Source: an uncultured Acetatifactor sp. (GTDB lineage Bacteria; Bacillota; Clostridia; Lachnospirales; Lachnospiraceae). From it: a DNA stretch of 64,000 bases. Below are positions 51,204 through 60,236 of the stretch, one piece after another. Numbering within the stretch: position 1 is the stretch's first letter; the number at the start of each line of letters is the position of its first letter. The notes beneath the pieces are model-generated. The model was not told where the DNA came from and did not search any database. It worked only from the letters and a program-made list of their open reading frames with translations. The stretch is from contig CAJTVB010000004.1 in NCBI GenBank assembly GCA_910579755.1, forward strand, positions 1 through 64,000, read 5' to 3'. A program made the translations under genes and the position numbers.

Positions 51204-52388
51204 ATGGAACAAACTTTATTTATAAACGGGAAAATCATACTGCAGGACAGGATTCTGGAGCAGGGAAGCCTGCTGGCGGCAGACGGCAGGATCAAAGAAA
51301 TCCGGGACAGTACAGGAGAGAAGTCCTCCTGCCGGGTGGTGGATCTGCAGGGAAATTATCTGGCTCCCGGCTTTGTGGACATTCATGTGCACGGAGGCGG
51401 AGGCGGTGATTTCATGGACGGGGAGAGGGATAGCTGGGATCAGGCGCTGAGGACCCATCTGCGTCACGGCACCACCTCCCTGTGTCCCACCACCCTGACG
51501 GCCTCGCCGGGGGAGATGGAGAGGGTATTCGCCCTTTACAGAGAACTGGAAAGGGAAGAGAGCCGCTGTCTGCCCCGGCTGCTGGGCGTGCATATGGAGG
51601 GTCCTTACATTGCGGAGAGCATGAAGGGGGCTCAGAATGCGGATTTTATCAAGAGGCCGGAGAGGGAGCTGACGGAATGGCTGCTGGAAAAGGGCGCCGG
51701 AGCGCTTCGGATTCTGACTATGGCGCCGGAGCTGGAGGGAGCCCGGGAGGCGGCCCGGGCGTTCCGGGAAGCCGGAGTGCTGCTGTCGGTGGGCCACAGC
51801 GACGCAAGGCTGGAGGCGGTGGAGCAGGCGGCAGAGGACGGTTACACTATGGCAACCCACCTCTATTCCAGCATGTCCACCATTATCCGGGAAAACGGCA
51901 TGCGCCGGCCCGGAGCGCTGGAGGCGTCCCTGCTTTTGGATGAGCTGGACGTGGAGGTGATCGCGGACGGAATGCATCTGCCCATATCGCTTTTGAAGCT
52001 GATTCTGAAGACGAAGGGGCCGGAGCGGATGATTCTGGTGACGGACGCCATGCGGGCTGCCGGAATGGAGCCGGGACATTATAAGCTGGGAAGCCTGAGG
52101 GAGGGCCAGACTGTCTGGTCCGACGGACAGATTGCCAGGATGCCCGACGGTATTTCCTTTGCGGGAAGCGTGGCCACCGCAGACAGATTGATCCGGGTGA
52201 TGTACCGGGAGGCCGGTGTGCCTCTGGGGCAGGCAGTGAACATGATGACTCGCAATCCGGCCCGGGCCCTGGGGGAGAAAGAAATCGGTGTCTTGGAGCC
52301 CGGGAAAAAGGCGGATCTGGTGGTATTCGACGAACAAATCCGGATCAAAAGCGTGTATCGGGAGGGAGTAAAACAGCGCTTTTTATAA
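51204..52388 (+). CDS. nagA: N-acetylglucosamine-6-phosphate deacetylase
   Basis: The 394-residue enzyme removes acetate from GlcNAc-6-phosphate, giving glucosamine-6-phosphate for NagB. It shows the amidohydrolase metal motif FVDIHVHGGGGGDFMDGE, a metal-ligand Glu in GVHMEGPYI, His in LLSVGHSDARLE and in MATHLYSSMS, and the catalytic Asp in LVTDAMRAAGM. GGAAAGG precedes ATG 51204. It lies 97 bp after the MFS gene and ends the sugar operon before a strong terminator. With NagB it links the locus to amino-sugar catabolism. Confidence 0.93.
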   Translation: MEQTLFINGKIILQDRILEQGSLLAADGRIKEIRDSTGEKSSCRVVDLQGNYLAPGFVDIHVHGGGGGDFMDGERDSWDQALRTHLRHGTTSLCPTTLTASPGEMERVFALYRELEREESRCLPRLLGVHMEGPYIAESMKGAQNADFIKRPERELTEWLLEKGAGALRILTMAPELEGAREAARAFREAGVLLSVGHSDARLEAVEQAAEDGYTMATHLYSSMSTIIRENGMRRPGALEASLLLDELDVEVIADGMHLPISLLKLILKTKGPERMILVTDAMRAAGMEPGHYKLGSLREGQTVWSDGQIARMPDGISFAGSVATADRLIRVMYREAGVPLGQAVNMMTRNPARALGEKEIGVLEPGKKADLVVFDEQIRIKSVYREGVKQRFL

Positions 52389-52402
52389 AAATCGAAACAG
52401 CT

Positions 52403-52440
52403 GGACAGACCTGTATTATGGTCTGTCCGGCGTTTTTTTT
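52403..52440 (+). terminator. Strong intrinsic terminator after nagA
   Basis: GGACAGACC (52403-52411) pairs perfectly with GGTCTGTCC (52420-52428) around an 8-nt loop and is followed by GGCG and eight Ts. It separates the sugar operon from the flagellar cluster. Confidence 0.95.
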
Positions 52441-52450
52441 GCTGTCGGTC

Positions 52451-52477
52451 TAAAGTATTTTCTCCCTTTGCCGATAA
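52451..52477 (+). promoter_or_regulatory. Sigma-D (sigma-28) promoter of flgM operon
   Basis: TAAA (52451-52454), then 15 bases, then GCCGATAA (52470-52477) exactly matches the consensus of flagellar sigma-28 promoters. It lies 60 bp before the flgM start codon. Confidence 0.92.
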
Positions 52478-52536
52478 TTTAATTAACAAAAGAGAATGAT
52501 TATATGGCAGAGACAATAAGGAAGGAGGGATCCTGA

Positions 52537-52812
52537 ATGCGTATTGAAGCATATACTCAGGTACAGCAGGTGTACCAGCCCCAAAAGGCTGACAGGAGTC
52601 AACACAGCAGCAGCGTATCCCAGGCAGATCAGTTGCAGATCAGCAGCTTTGGAAGAGACATCCAGGCGGCCAAGGCGGCAGTGGCGGAGAGCCCTGACAT
52701 CAGGGAAGAGCTGACAGCTCCCATCAAGGCCCGGGTTCAGAACGGTACGTACAGTGTGGAAACAAGCGCCTTTGCAGCCAGGCTGATACAAAAATATGAA
52801 GAAATGAGGTAG
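52537..52812 (+). CDS. flgM: Anti-sigma factor FlgM
   Basis: The 91-residue protein holds flagellar sigma factor in check until the hook is complete and FlgM is exported. The N-terminal half is polar and unstructured, as expected for the exported part. The C-terminal sigma-binding segment is TAPIKARVQNGTYSVETSAF followed by AARLIQKYEE. GGAGGG precedes the ATG. Having flgM itself under a sigma-28 promoter is the usual feedback loop. The flgN gene follows after 8 bp. Confidence 0.92.
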   Translation: MRIEAYTQVQQVYQPQKADRSQHSSSVSQADQLQISSFGRDIQAAKAAVAESPDIREELTAPIKARVQNGTYSVETSAFAARLIQKYEEMR

Positions 52813-52820
52813 AAAGTCCC

Positions 52821-53339
52821 GTGGCTAGTTTAATGGAGAACCTGATCGAAATTCTGGGTCAGGAAAGCAGTGAATATGAGGGACTTTTGGAATTATCTCA
52901 AAAAAAGACGCCGATCATCGTAAGCGGCGATTTGGAAGAATTGCAAAAGATCACGGATGATGAACAGGAAGTGGTGAGCAGGATCAATCGTCTGGAAAAA
53001 AAGAGGATGGAGGTCACTGCGGATATCGCTAATGTGTTGAACAAGGATGTGGAAAACCTGAAGCTTGTAAACCTGATCGAAATGCTGGCTGGCAGGCCAA
53101 AGGAACAGGCCCAGCTGGCGGAGACTCATGACAGACTGCAGACTTCTGTGAGAGGTCTGCAGCGCATCAATGAGCAGAACAGGGAACTGCTGACAAACGC
53201 GTTGGAGATGGTGGAGTTTGAAATGAATTTGATCCATGCTTCGAAAGCGGCGCCGGCTACGGCAAATTACACGAAAACCGCTTATAATACCGGCGATACC
53301 ATGGGAGTGGTCAGCAGAGAATTTGACGCAAAACAGTAA
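52821..53339 (+). CDS. flgN: Flagellar chaperone FlgN-like protein
   Basis: The 172-residue, mostly helical protein has the FlgN layout: long antiparallel helices with heptad patterns (LIEILGQESSEYEGLLELSQ; LQRINEQNRELLTNALEMVE) and a polar Thr/Asn-rich C-terminal tail. FlgN proteins chaperone the hook-junction proteins FlgK and FlgL to the export gate. The start is GTG 52821 or ATG 52833. Its position directly before flgK and after flgM supports the call. Confidence 0.85.
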   Translation: MASLMENLIEILGQESSEYEGLLELSQKKTPIIVSGDLEELQKITDDEQEVVSRINRLEKKRMEVTADIANVLNKDVENLKLVNLIEMLAGRPKEQAQLAETHDRLQTSVRGLQRINEQNRELLTNALEMVEFEMNLIHASKAAPATANYTKTAYNTGDTMGVVSREFDAKQ

Positions 53340-53408
53340 CCACAGGACTCGGTCCCAAAGACGATTGCCTGAGGACCGCAGGCCTTGTAGAATGCAGAGG
53401 TGATTATT

Positions 53409-55133
53409 ATGCCATTAATGGGAAGTTTATATGTCGGAGCATCCGGGTTACAGACAGGACAAAATGCGCTGAACACCACAGCGCATAATCTTTCTAATAT
53501 CGACACCAAGGGCTATACGAGACAGCAGGTACAGCAGTCCAGTAAAAGCTATCTTACACTATCAATTGATGTCAATTCGGTCAATAATAAGCAGGTCGGT
53601 CTGGGTGTCACATATTCACGGGCAAAACAGGTAAGAGATTATTTTCTGGATAAGACATACCGCAGGGAATCCGGCCGCAGTATGTTTTATGAAGTGTCCA
53701 CCGAGGTGATGGAAGAGGTGGAGAGTCAGCTGGGAGAGCTGCACGGCGAGGCTTTTCAGGGCACCATGTCGGATTTCTGGACTGCCATCCAGGAATTGAC
53801 GAAGGACCCGGCCAGCTCTGTGACCCAGGGACTTTTGGTGCAGAGGGCGTCGGAGCTGGTGCAGAGAGCGGGAGCCATTTACAGCGGACTGTCCTCCTAC
53901 CAGGACAATCTGAACCAGCAGATCATACAGCAGGTGGATAAAATTAATAAATACGGCAAACAGCTGTTGATCTTGAACGATCAGATCAGCGCCATTGAAG
54001 CAGGCGGCATTGAGAAGGCCAACGACATGCGGGACGCCAGAAATCAGATCCTGGATGAGCTGGCGGAGCTGACCGACATGACCTGGAAGGAGGACATGTA
54101 CGGCAGGGTGTCCGTTCAGATCGAGGGCGTGGACTTTGTAAAGGGCGGAAACTGCTTTGAAATGGGATTGGACATCGATCCCACCAACGGATTTGTTACT
54201 CCCTTCTGGCCCCAGAACGCTTCATACAGAACGCTGGCCAACGGCACGAGAGAGTATATCATAGACGGCGCAGAGGTATTTGATCTGGACAGAGAAATCT
54301 CATCGGAGCTGAACACGGACATCGGCGGACTGAAAGCCATGCTTCATGCCAGAGGGGATCATCGTGCGGATTACACGGATATAGAGAATGATTATGACAG
54401 CATTTCCCAGTCGGTAGTCATGAACGTCCAGGCGGAATTTGACCAGATGATACATCATATGGTCACTAAAATAAACGATATTTTGGCCAAGGCGGCCGGA
54501 GTGGTTACCGGAGATCTGACGCTGGCGGACGGCACAGTGCTCAAGGATGCCAGCTACTGTGAGGTGGACGAGGACGGCTACATGCGCCAGGCGGACGGCA
54601 GCCCCATCCAGATGTTTTCCAAGATCACTACGGACGCATATCGCAAGGTCACGGGCCAGGACGGCAAGGAATACTGGGTTTACAACGAAGAGGACGCGGC
54701 GGTGCCGGATTCCCTCTACACATTGAAGAACCTGCAGGTCAATCCGGAATTGATGCAGAAGCCCTCCATGCTGGGCTTTCGGCTGAAGGATGGCTCCGAG
54801 GATAAGGCTACGGCGGATGCCCTGAAGGATGCATTTACCGAGGAGGCCTACACATTGAACCCCAATGTGAAAAAGAAGACCACCTTTATCGATTATTACA
54901 CGGATCTGGTTTCTCAGATTGCCAATTCCGCTTATGCGTTCCGGGATATTTATGTGAATCAGCAGGATACCGTGGAATCTGTGGACAACGCCAGACAGCA
55001 GGTGGTGGGCGTATCCTCCGACGAGGAGCTGTCCAATATGATCCGGTTCCAGAATGCATATAACGCATCCAGCCGCTATATCAACGTGATCAGCGAGATG
55101 CTGGAGCATATCATCAGTACACTAGGCGTATAA
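53409..55133 (+). CDS. flgK: Flagellar hook-associated protein FlgK (first copy)
   Basis: The 574-residue protein shows the conserved FlgK N-terminus (LYVGASGLQTGQNALNTTAH, then NLSNIDTKGYTRQ) and C-terminus (DEELSNMIRFQNAYNASSRY, then INVISEMLEHIISTLGV) that coil together in the hook-filament junction. The middle is the variable D2 region (about 280-450). The ATG at 53409 lies 9 nt after GAGGTG. A second, different FlgK-type gene follows 12 bp downstream. FlgK is exported through the flagellar type III apparatus, so no signal peptide is expected. Confidence 0.9.
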   Translation: MPLMGSLYVGASGLQTGQNALNTTAHNLSNIDTKGYTRQQVQQSSKSYLTLSIDVNSVNNKQVGLGVTYSRAKQVRDYFLDKTYRRESGRSMFYEVSTEVMEEVESQLGELHGEAFQGTMSDFWTAIQELTKDPASSVTQGLLVQRASELVQRAGAIYSGLSSYQDNLNQQIIQQVDKINKYGKQLLILNDQISAIEAGGIEKANDMRDARNQILDELAELTDMTWKEDMYGRVSVQIEGVDFVKGGNCFEMGLDIDPTNGFVTPFWPQNASYRTLANGTREYIIDGAEVFDLDREISSELNTDIGGLKAMLHARGDHRADYTDIENDYDSISQSVVMNVQAEFDQMIHHMVTKINDILAKAAGVVTGDLTLADGTVLKDASYCEVDEDGYMRQADGSPIQMFSKITTDAYRKVTGQDGKEYWVYNEEDAAVPDSLYTLKNLQVNPELMQKPSMLGFRLKDGSEDKATADALKDAFTEEAYTLNPNVKKKTTFIDYYTDLVSQIANSAYAFRDIYVNQQDTVESVDNARQQVVGVSSDEELSNMIRFQNAYNASSRYINVISEMLEHIISTLGV

Positions 55134-55145
55134 GGAGGCGTATTC

Positions 55146-57227
55146 ATGCCATCACAATTTTTTGGTTTAAATATTGCATACACAGGTCTGCTGGCCAGCA
55201 ACGCGGCGCTGAATACCACTTCCAATAATATTGCCAATGTGCATACGGAAGGGTACAGCAGACAGCAGGTAACCCAGCAGGCATCCAATGCCCTGCGGGT
55301 ATTTCAGACATACGGCTGCGCCGGAGCAGGCGTGGAGACCCTTTCCATCGAACGGGTCAGAGATGAATTTTATGACGGCAGATACTGGGACAACAACGCC
55401 AAGGTTGGCGAGTATGGCCAAAAGTATTATTACATGCAGCAGATTGAGAGTTATTTTGACGATAACGGAAAAAACGCCGGTTTCAAAACCGTGTTTAACC
55501 AGTTTATCACCACAGGTCTTCAGGAGCTTATGAAGGATCCCAACGACCCTACCAAGAAGTCCCAGTTTGTGGGATATGCGGGAGCGCTGGCAGAGTATTT
55601 CAACAGTGTGGCAGGAAATCTGGAGAAGGTCCAGAAGGATGCGAACCAGGAGATCAAGGTCAAGATCGATGAGATCAATTCCCTGGCGGGAGAGATCGCT
55701 ACCCTGAACAAACAGATCAATACCATTGAGCTGTCGGGGATGAAGGCCAACGAGCTTCGCGACAGAAGGGCGCTTTTGCTGGATCAGCTGTCGGAGATCG
55801 TGAACGTGGAGGTAAAGGAGATCCCCGTGGTGGACCGGAATAATCCGGACAGGGAGACGGGGGCCAACCGTTTTATTGTCAGGATCGCCGGAGGGCAGGT
55901 GCTGGTAGACGACAGCGATTATAACGAGCTGGAGTGCGTCAGCAGGGAGCCCTATGAGAAAGTGCACCAGACGGATATCGATGGTCTGTACGATGTCTAC
56001 TGGAAGGACGGACAGAAGTTTAATCTCTATAACGGCGCTTTGGGCGGAGCCCTGAAAGGCCTGGTGGAGTTGCGGGACGGCAACAACGGAGAGAATTTCT
56101 CCGGCAAGGTCACCGGCGTGGGGATGGATGCCAACGGTCATGACACGGTGACCGTGGAAGTGGGTAAGGATTTCCTCACCGATTTGAATAAATGTAATCT
56201 GACAGATCAGGGCGGTGTAATTAACCTGGGAAATCAGGAATTCTATTTTGACTCCTGGGAGTACAGCGTTACCTATGACGATAACGGAAAAGCTGTCTAC
56301 TCATATACCTTTACCCTGTCGGACAGCGAAAAGAATGATTCCCGGGTTACCAATGACCGGATCGGCAAGCTGGCAAGCGTGGGAGAGAGTCTGTCGTATC
56401 AGGGCGTTCCCTACTACATGAGCCAGATGAATGAGTGGATGAGGACCTTTTCTCAGAAGCTGAATGATATCTTTACCAGCGGCTTTGCCTCAGACGGCCA
56501 AAAGGGAGTCATGATGTTTACCTCCGGTTTGGCCTCCACGGACGGACAGTATGAGTTTCCGTCAGGCGGGCGCTATGACCTGTATACCTATGAGGCCTAT
56601 CAGGCTCAGGTGGAGGAGCTGAAAAAGAAAAATCTCCAGCCCAGGGTGGATCAGCTGAAGGCGGATTACCTGGCGGCGAATCCCGGCGCTACGGAAGAGG
56701 AAGCTCTGGAAGCGGCCTGGAATGCCATCACTCCGGCGGAAGAGGCGGCGGCTCTCGCGCAGGCCAAGGCGGATGCGAAGCTTACCATCAAACCCGGAGA
56801 CGACACCTATTTTCAGATGACCGCTAAAAATGTGGAGATTCTGGACGCTCTGGAAATGGATCCCTCCAGACTGGCCACCCGGTATGATGCGGCGGACGGC
56901 GTGGAGCAGAACGATCTTTTGGAGGATGTAAAGGACCTGGCCACAGACAGAGATAAAATGTGCTTCAGGGGAAGCTCCGCATCGGAATTTCTGCAGTGTA
57001 TTCTGGGAGATGTGGCACTGAATGCCCAGAGGGCCAATATTTTTTATCAGAGCTTCCGGGATATCGCCGGCACCATCGACACCCAGAGAATTTCTATTTC
57101 GGGAGTGGACGAGGACGAGGAGGCCGTGAATCTGGTAAAATATCAGAACGGATACAATCTGGCCTCCAAGATGATACAGACATTGACGGAAGTATATGAC
57201 AGATTAATTCTGCAGACGGGAGTATAG
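55146..57227 (+). CDS. FlgK-type hook-associated protein (second copy)
   Basis: The 693-residue protein again has the FlgK-type ends (AYTGLLASNAALNTTSNNIA, then NVHTEGYSRQQV; at the C-terminus DEDEEAVNLVKYQNGYNLAS, then KMIQTLTEVYDRLI). It is only distantly similar to the first copy and has a large helical, Glu/Ala-rich insertion (about 480-590: YEAYQAQVEELKKKNLQPRV onward). Several flagellated Clostridia carry two FlgK genes in tandem. It may form a distinct junction ring or replace FlgK in a sub-population. GGAGGC precedes the ATG, and flgL follows after 53 bp. Confidence 0.88.
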   Translation: MPSQFFGLNIAYTGLLASNAALNTTSNNIANVHTEGYSRQQVTQQASNALRVFQTYGCAGAGVETLSIERVRDEFYDGRYWDNNAKVGEYGQKYYYMQQIESYFDDNGKNAGFKTVFNQFITTGLQELMKDPNDPTKKSQFVGYAGALAEYFNSVAGNLEKVQKDANQEIKVKIDEINSLAGEIATLNKQINTIELSGMKANELRDRRALLLDQLSEIVNVEVKEIPVVDRNNPDRETGANRFIVRIAGGQVLVDDSDYNELECVSREPYEKVHQTDIDGLYDVYWKDGQKFNLYNGALGGALKGLVELRDGNNGENFSGKVTGVGMDANGHDTVTVEVGKDFLTDLNKCNLTDQGGVINLGNQEFYFDSWEYSVTYDDNGKAVYSYTFTLSDSEKNDSRVTNDRIGKLASVGESLSYQGVPYYMSQMNEWMRTFSQKLNDIFTSGFASDGQKGVMMFTSGLASTDGQYEFPSGGRYDLYTYEAYQAQVEELKKKNLQPRVDQLKADYLAANPGATEEEALEAAWNAITPAEEAAALAQAKADAKLTIKPGDDTYFQMTAKNVEILDALEMDPSRLATRYDAADGVEQNDLLEDVKDLATDRDKMCFRGSSASEFLQCILGDVALNAQRANIFYQSFRDIAGTIDTQRISISGVDEDEEAVNLVKYQNGYNLASKMIQTLTEVYDRLILQTGV

Positions 57228-57280
57228 AGTGAGAAGAATTGACTGTTTGTGCTGCCGAAAGGGAGCAGAGAGGTAAAAAT

Positions 57281-58900
57281 ATGAGAATTACAAATAAAAT
57301 CATGCAGCGCAATAACCTGTCCAATATCAATACCAACAAGATATATCAGGACAAACTGAGTACCCAGATGTCTACTCAGAAAAAGATCAACCGGCCCTCT
57401 GACGATCCGGTGATTGCCATCCGCGCTTTGCGTCTGCGCAGCAATGTCACTGAAATCACACAGTACTACAGCAAAAATATTCCCGATGCGGAGAGCTGGC
57501 TGGATGTGACCGAAAAAGCGCTGGATAACCTGTCTCAGGTCATGAAAAAGATGATCGAGCAGTGCACCAAGGGTTCCACCGGTTCCCTGAAGACGGAGGA
57601 CCGCAAGATTATTCTGGAGCAGATGCAGGCCTTGGGAGACGAGGTATACGCTACAGGAGACGCGGATTACGCGGGCCGGTATGTATTTACAGGATACCGC
57701 ACAGACACCTCCTTAAGCTTTGGAAAGGAGCATAACCAGAAATATACGCTTACGGAGCAGCTGGATATCAGCGCCATCGACTCCGTGACAAAGGTGGACA
57801 CAGGGAAGCTTCTGGAGGTTAACTCGGCCAACTATATGACTACCAATGTGACAGAGAACGATATTTCTTCCGTGGAAACCCATCGGATCAGATTGGCCTA
57901 CAATGACTGCCTGGCGGACGGCGCGCCCTCCATTCAGTTTCAGAGAAGAAAGAGCGATGATCCCACCAACCCGGATTACAATGTATATGAGACGGTTACC
58001 TGGGATACCTTAAACACAGATGCCGCCGGCAATCCCAAGACGCCGGAAATTAAAATCATGCATTCCTATGAGACCAACCCCAAGAACCCTTATGCCATGG
58101 CGGCGGACGATCCCAATGCGGTGATCTTTGTTCCCGAGACCGGGGAGCTGCTTTTGGGATCGAAGCGGTTCGAGGAGCTGATGGCCGTAAAGGACAACGA
58201 GGCCACCAAGGCCAACGAAGGAGAGATCCGTGTCACCTATCAGAAGGAGCACTGGGAATCCACGGACCTGCGGCCCGAGCATTATTTTTACTGTGAATCC
58301 GACCCGGATGATCCGGAGAAAAAGCTCACCTACAATGAATCCTATCTCACCGGAGAGGCAAAGCATCAGGAGATCGAATATGATGTGGGCTTCAACCAAA
58401 AGATTAAGGTGAATTCCACGGCGGACGAGTGTTTCCAGCATGGCATCGGCAGAGAGGTGGACGACCTGGTGTCCGCCATGCAGAGTGTGCTTGACCTGGA
58501 GGATCTGGAAAATAGTCTGAAGGGCTTGTTGAAGGATGCCGCAGGAGACGAGGCGGCCACTGCACAGCTGGAGAAGCAGCTGGCGGCAGTGGGGAAGGCT
58601 CTGACCTATGCCAAGGACAAGGAACAGAAAATGTTTGAGAGCGCTATCACGCAGTTCCAGGGCTATCGCGATGATGCGGGCTTAAGTATTACCAATTGCG
58701 GTAATATGAGCAGTAAGCTGGATCTGATCAAAAACCGTACCCAGGGCCAGAAGACTACCTTTGAGACGCTGAAAAGTGAAAATGAGGACGTAGATATCAC
58801 GGAGGTAGCTATTTATCTGCAGAGCGCGGAGATGACCTATGAAGCGGCCCTGCTGGCCGCGGGCAAGGTGATGCAGGCCACATTGCTTAATTTCATCTGA
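57281..58900 (+). CDS. flgL: Flagellar hook-associated protein FlgL
   Basis: The 539-residue protein has FlgL ends: NLSNINTNKIYQDKLSTQMS and KINRPSDDPVIAIRALRLRS at the N-terminus, and DVDITEVAIYLQSAEMTYEA with LAAGKVMQATLLNF at the C-terminus, the flagellin-like coiled coils. The middle 250 residues form an expanded domain with many acidic residues, making it larger than the roughly 300-residue FlgL of model bacteria. AGAGAGGT precedes ATG 57281. It completes the hook-filament junction with FlgK. A long hairpin follows before fliW. Confidence 0.88.
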   Translation: MRITNKIMQRNNLSNINTNKIYQDKLSTQMSTQKKINRPSDDPVIAIRALRLRSNVTEITQYYSKNIPDAESWLDVTEKALDNLSQVMKKMIEQCTKGSTGSLKTEDRKIILEQMQALGDEVYATGDADYAGRYVFTGYRTDTSLSFGKEHNQKYTLTEQLDISAIDSVTKVDTGKLLEVNSANYMTTNVTENDISSVETHRIRLAYNDCLADGAPSIQFQRRKSDDPTNPDYNVYETVTWDTLNTDAAGNPKTPEIKIMHSYETNPKNPYAMAADDPNAVIFVPETGELLLGSKRFEELMAVKDNEATKANEGEIRVTYQKEHWESTDLRPEHYFYCESDPDDPEKKLTYNESYLTGEAKHQEIEYDVGFNQKIKVNSTADECFQHGIGREVDDLVSAMQSVLDLEDLENSLKGLLKDAAGDEAATAQLEKQLAAVGKALTYAKDKEQKMFESAITQFQGYRDDAGLSITNCGNMSSKLDLIKNRTQGQKTTFETLKSENEDVDITEVAIYLQSAEMTYEAALLAAGKVMQATLLNFI

Positions 58901-58950
58901 TGACAGGCGGCTCTCCAACAGGCTTATGCAGGTGGAGAGCCGTGCTTGTC
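58901..58950. other. Long hairpin between flgL and fliW
   Basis: CGGCTCTCCA (58908-58917) pairs perfectly with TGGAGAGCCG (58933-58942), and the outer TGACA/TGTCA bases extend the stem. The loop is 15 nt. No T-run follows. It may be a processing or stability element that separates flgL mRNA from fliW-csrA, or a weak terminator. Confidence 0.6.
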
Positions 58951-58981
58951 ACAGGGATACTTTGGTGAAAGGGGAAGAAAA

Positions 58982-59440
58982 ATGAAAATCCGTACGAAGA
59001 TTTTTGGAGAGATCGAAGTGGCTGATGACAAAATTATTACCTTTGAAAACGGCATTATCGGTTTTCCCCAACTGAAACAATTTGCATTGCTTCACGATGA
59101 GGAGAAGGGGACCGACACGGGAATCCGTTTCCTCCAGTCCGTGGAGGAGCCGGGGTTTGCCATGCCGGTAATGGATCCGCTTCTGGTAAAGCCGGATTAT
59201 GATCCGGAGGTGAACGACGAGCTGCTGACCGGCGCTGGACATATTACGCCGGAAAATATTCTGGTGCTGGTGACCGTATCCGTGCCCAGCGATCTTACCA
59301 AGATGAGCGTGAATCTGCAGGGACCGTTTATTATCAATGTGGAAGAGCACAAGGCCTGTCAGGTGATCGTGGAAAACGGCAGATATCCGGTGAAGTATCC
59401 TATATATGAGGCTCTGAAAGCCGGAAAGGCAGGTGAGTAG
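58982..59440 (+). CDS. fliW: Flagellar assembly factor FliW
   Basis: The 152-residue protein starts MKIRTKIFGEIEVADDKIIT and shows FENGIIGFPQLKQF, FLQSVEEPGFAMPVMDP and LVLVTVSVPSDLTKMSVNLQ, the FliW family blocks. FliW binds CsrA allosterically and blocks it. Free flagellin competes for FliW, so flagellin build-up releases CsrA and shuts off its own translation. The ATG at 58982 follows GGGGAAG. csrA follows after a single base, so both are co-translated. Confidence 0.95.
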   Translation: MKIRTKIFGEIEVADDKIITFENGIIGFPQLKQFALLHDEEKGTDTGIRFLQSVEEPGFAMPVMDPLLVKPDYDPEVNDELLTGAGHITPENILVLVTVSVPSDLTKMSVNLQGPFIINVEEHKACQVIVENGRYPVKYPIYEALKAGKAGE

Positions 59441-59441
59441 G

Positions 59442-59663
59442 GTGCTGGCATTATCCAGAAAAAAAGCAGAGGCAATTATAATCAATAATAATATTGAAGT
59501 CACGATCCTGGAGGTAAAGGGGGATCAGGTGAAAATCGGTATCAGCGCACCAAAGGAAGTGCCTGTATACCGCAAGGAAGTATACCTGCAGATTCAGGAG
59601 GCAAACAGAGAGGCTGTCAGCGCAGACGGTATGGATGCATTGCATAATTTCCTGGGGAAATAG
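59442..59663 (+). CDS. csrA: Carbon storage regulator CsrA
   Basis: The 73-residue RNA-binding protein starts MLALSRKKAEAIIINNNIEV and continues VKIGISAPKEVPVYRKEVYL, with the conserved basic and hydrophobic residues of the CsrA dimer. It blocks translation by binding GGA motifs over ribosome-binding sites. The start is GTG 59442 with AGGTG 7 nt upstream; the GTG at 59433 would add three atypical residues. Targets in this window probably include the flagellin leader at 63313-63390. Confidence 0.95.
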   Translation: MLALSRKKAEAIIINNNIEVTILEVKGDQVKIGISAPKEVPVYRKEVYLQIQEANREAVSADGMDALHNFLGK

Positions 59664-59675
59664 GTATAACACGGT

Positions 59676-59702
59676 TAATTATCCGGAAAATGTTTCCGAT
59701 AA
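59676..59702 (+). promoter_or_regulatory. Sigma-D promoter of flaG-fliD operon
   Basis: TAAT (59676-59679), 15 bases, then TCCGATAA (59695-59702) matches the sigma-28 consensus in 10 of 12 key positions. It lies 53 bp before flaG. Confidence 0.75.
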
Positions 59703-59754
59703 AAAATACAGATGCATGTAAAGAATAAAAACATTCACATGGAGGTGGGTAAAA

Positions 59755-60186
59755 ATGGCAATCGAACCGATTTCAAGCATTATGACGGTACAGGCACAGG
59801 GAAGTGTACAGAGGCCACAGGCTCCCGTACAGGCGGAAAAGCCGGAGAGTGTATCCGACAGTGTTCAGGCTGCGGTAAAGGTCGATAAGACGATCAGTGT
59901 TGTGGAGAATGCACAGGAAAAAGGGCAGGCGGACGGCGGGGATCAGCAGGGCAAGGACCAGCAGGCCTCTCATGAGCAGATTCGGAAGGCAGTGGAAAAG
60001 CTCAACAAAAATCTGGGGAATTCTGAGGCAGTGTTTGGCATTCACGAGGATACAAATCGTGTGACCATTAAGATCGTGGATAAGACCACGAAGGAAGTGA
60101 TCCGGGAACTGCCCCCTGAGAAGACTCTGGACATGATCGCCAAGGTGTGGGATCTGGCGGGCATACTCATAGACGAGAAGCGATAA
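59755..60186 (+). CDS. flaG: FlaG-family protein
   Basis: The 143-residue protein has a Gln/Lys-rich, disordered N-terminal half and the FlaG domain (AVFGIHEDTNRVTIKIVDKT, then TKEVIRELPPEKTLDMIAKV) at the C-terminus. FlaG proteins affect filament length, mechanism unclear. GGAGGTGGG precedes the ATG. Its place directly upstream of fliD is the common arrangement and both share the sigma-D promoter at 59676. Confidence 0.9.
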   Translation: MAIEPISSIMTVQAQGSVQRPQAPVQAEKPESVSDSVQAAVKVDKTISVVENAQEKGQADGGDQQGKDQQASHEQIRKAVEKLNKNLGNSEAVFGIHEDTNRVTIKIVDKTTKEVIRELPPEKTLDMIAKVWDLAGILIDEKR

Positions 60187-60236
60187 GCATCTATGCATCA
60201 TATTAAGCCAAAGCGGCAGAGAAGAGAGGGATAGTT

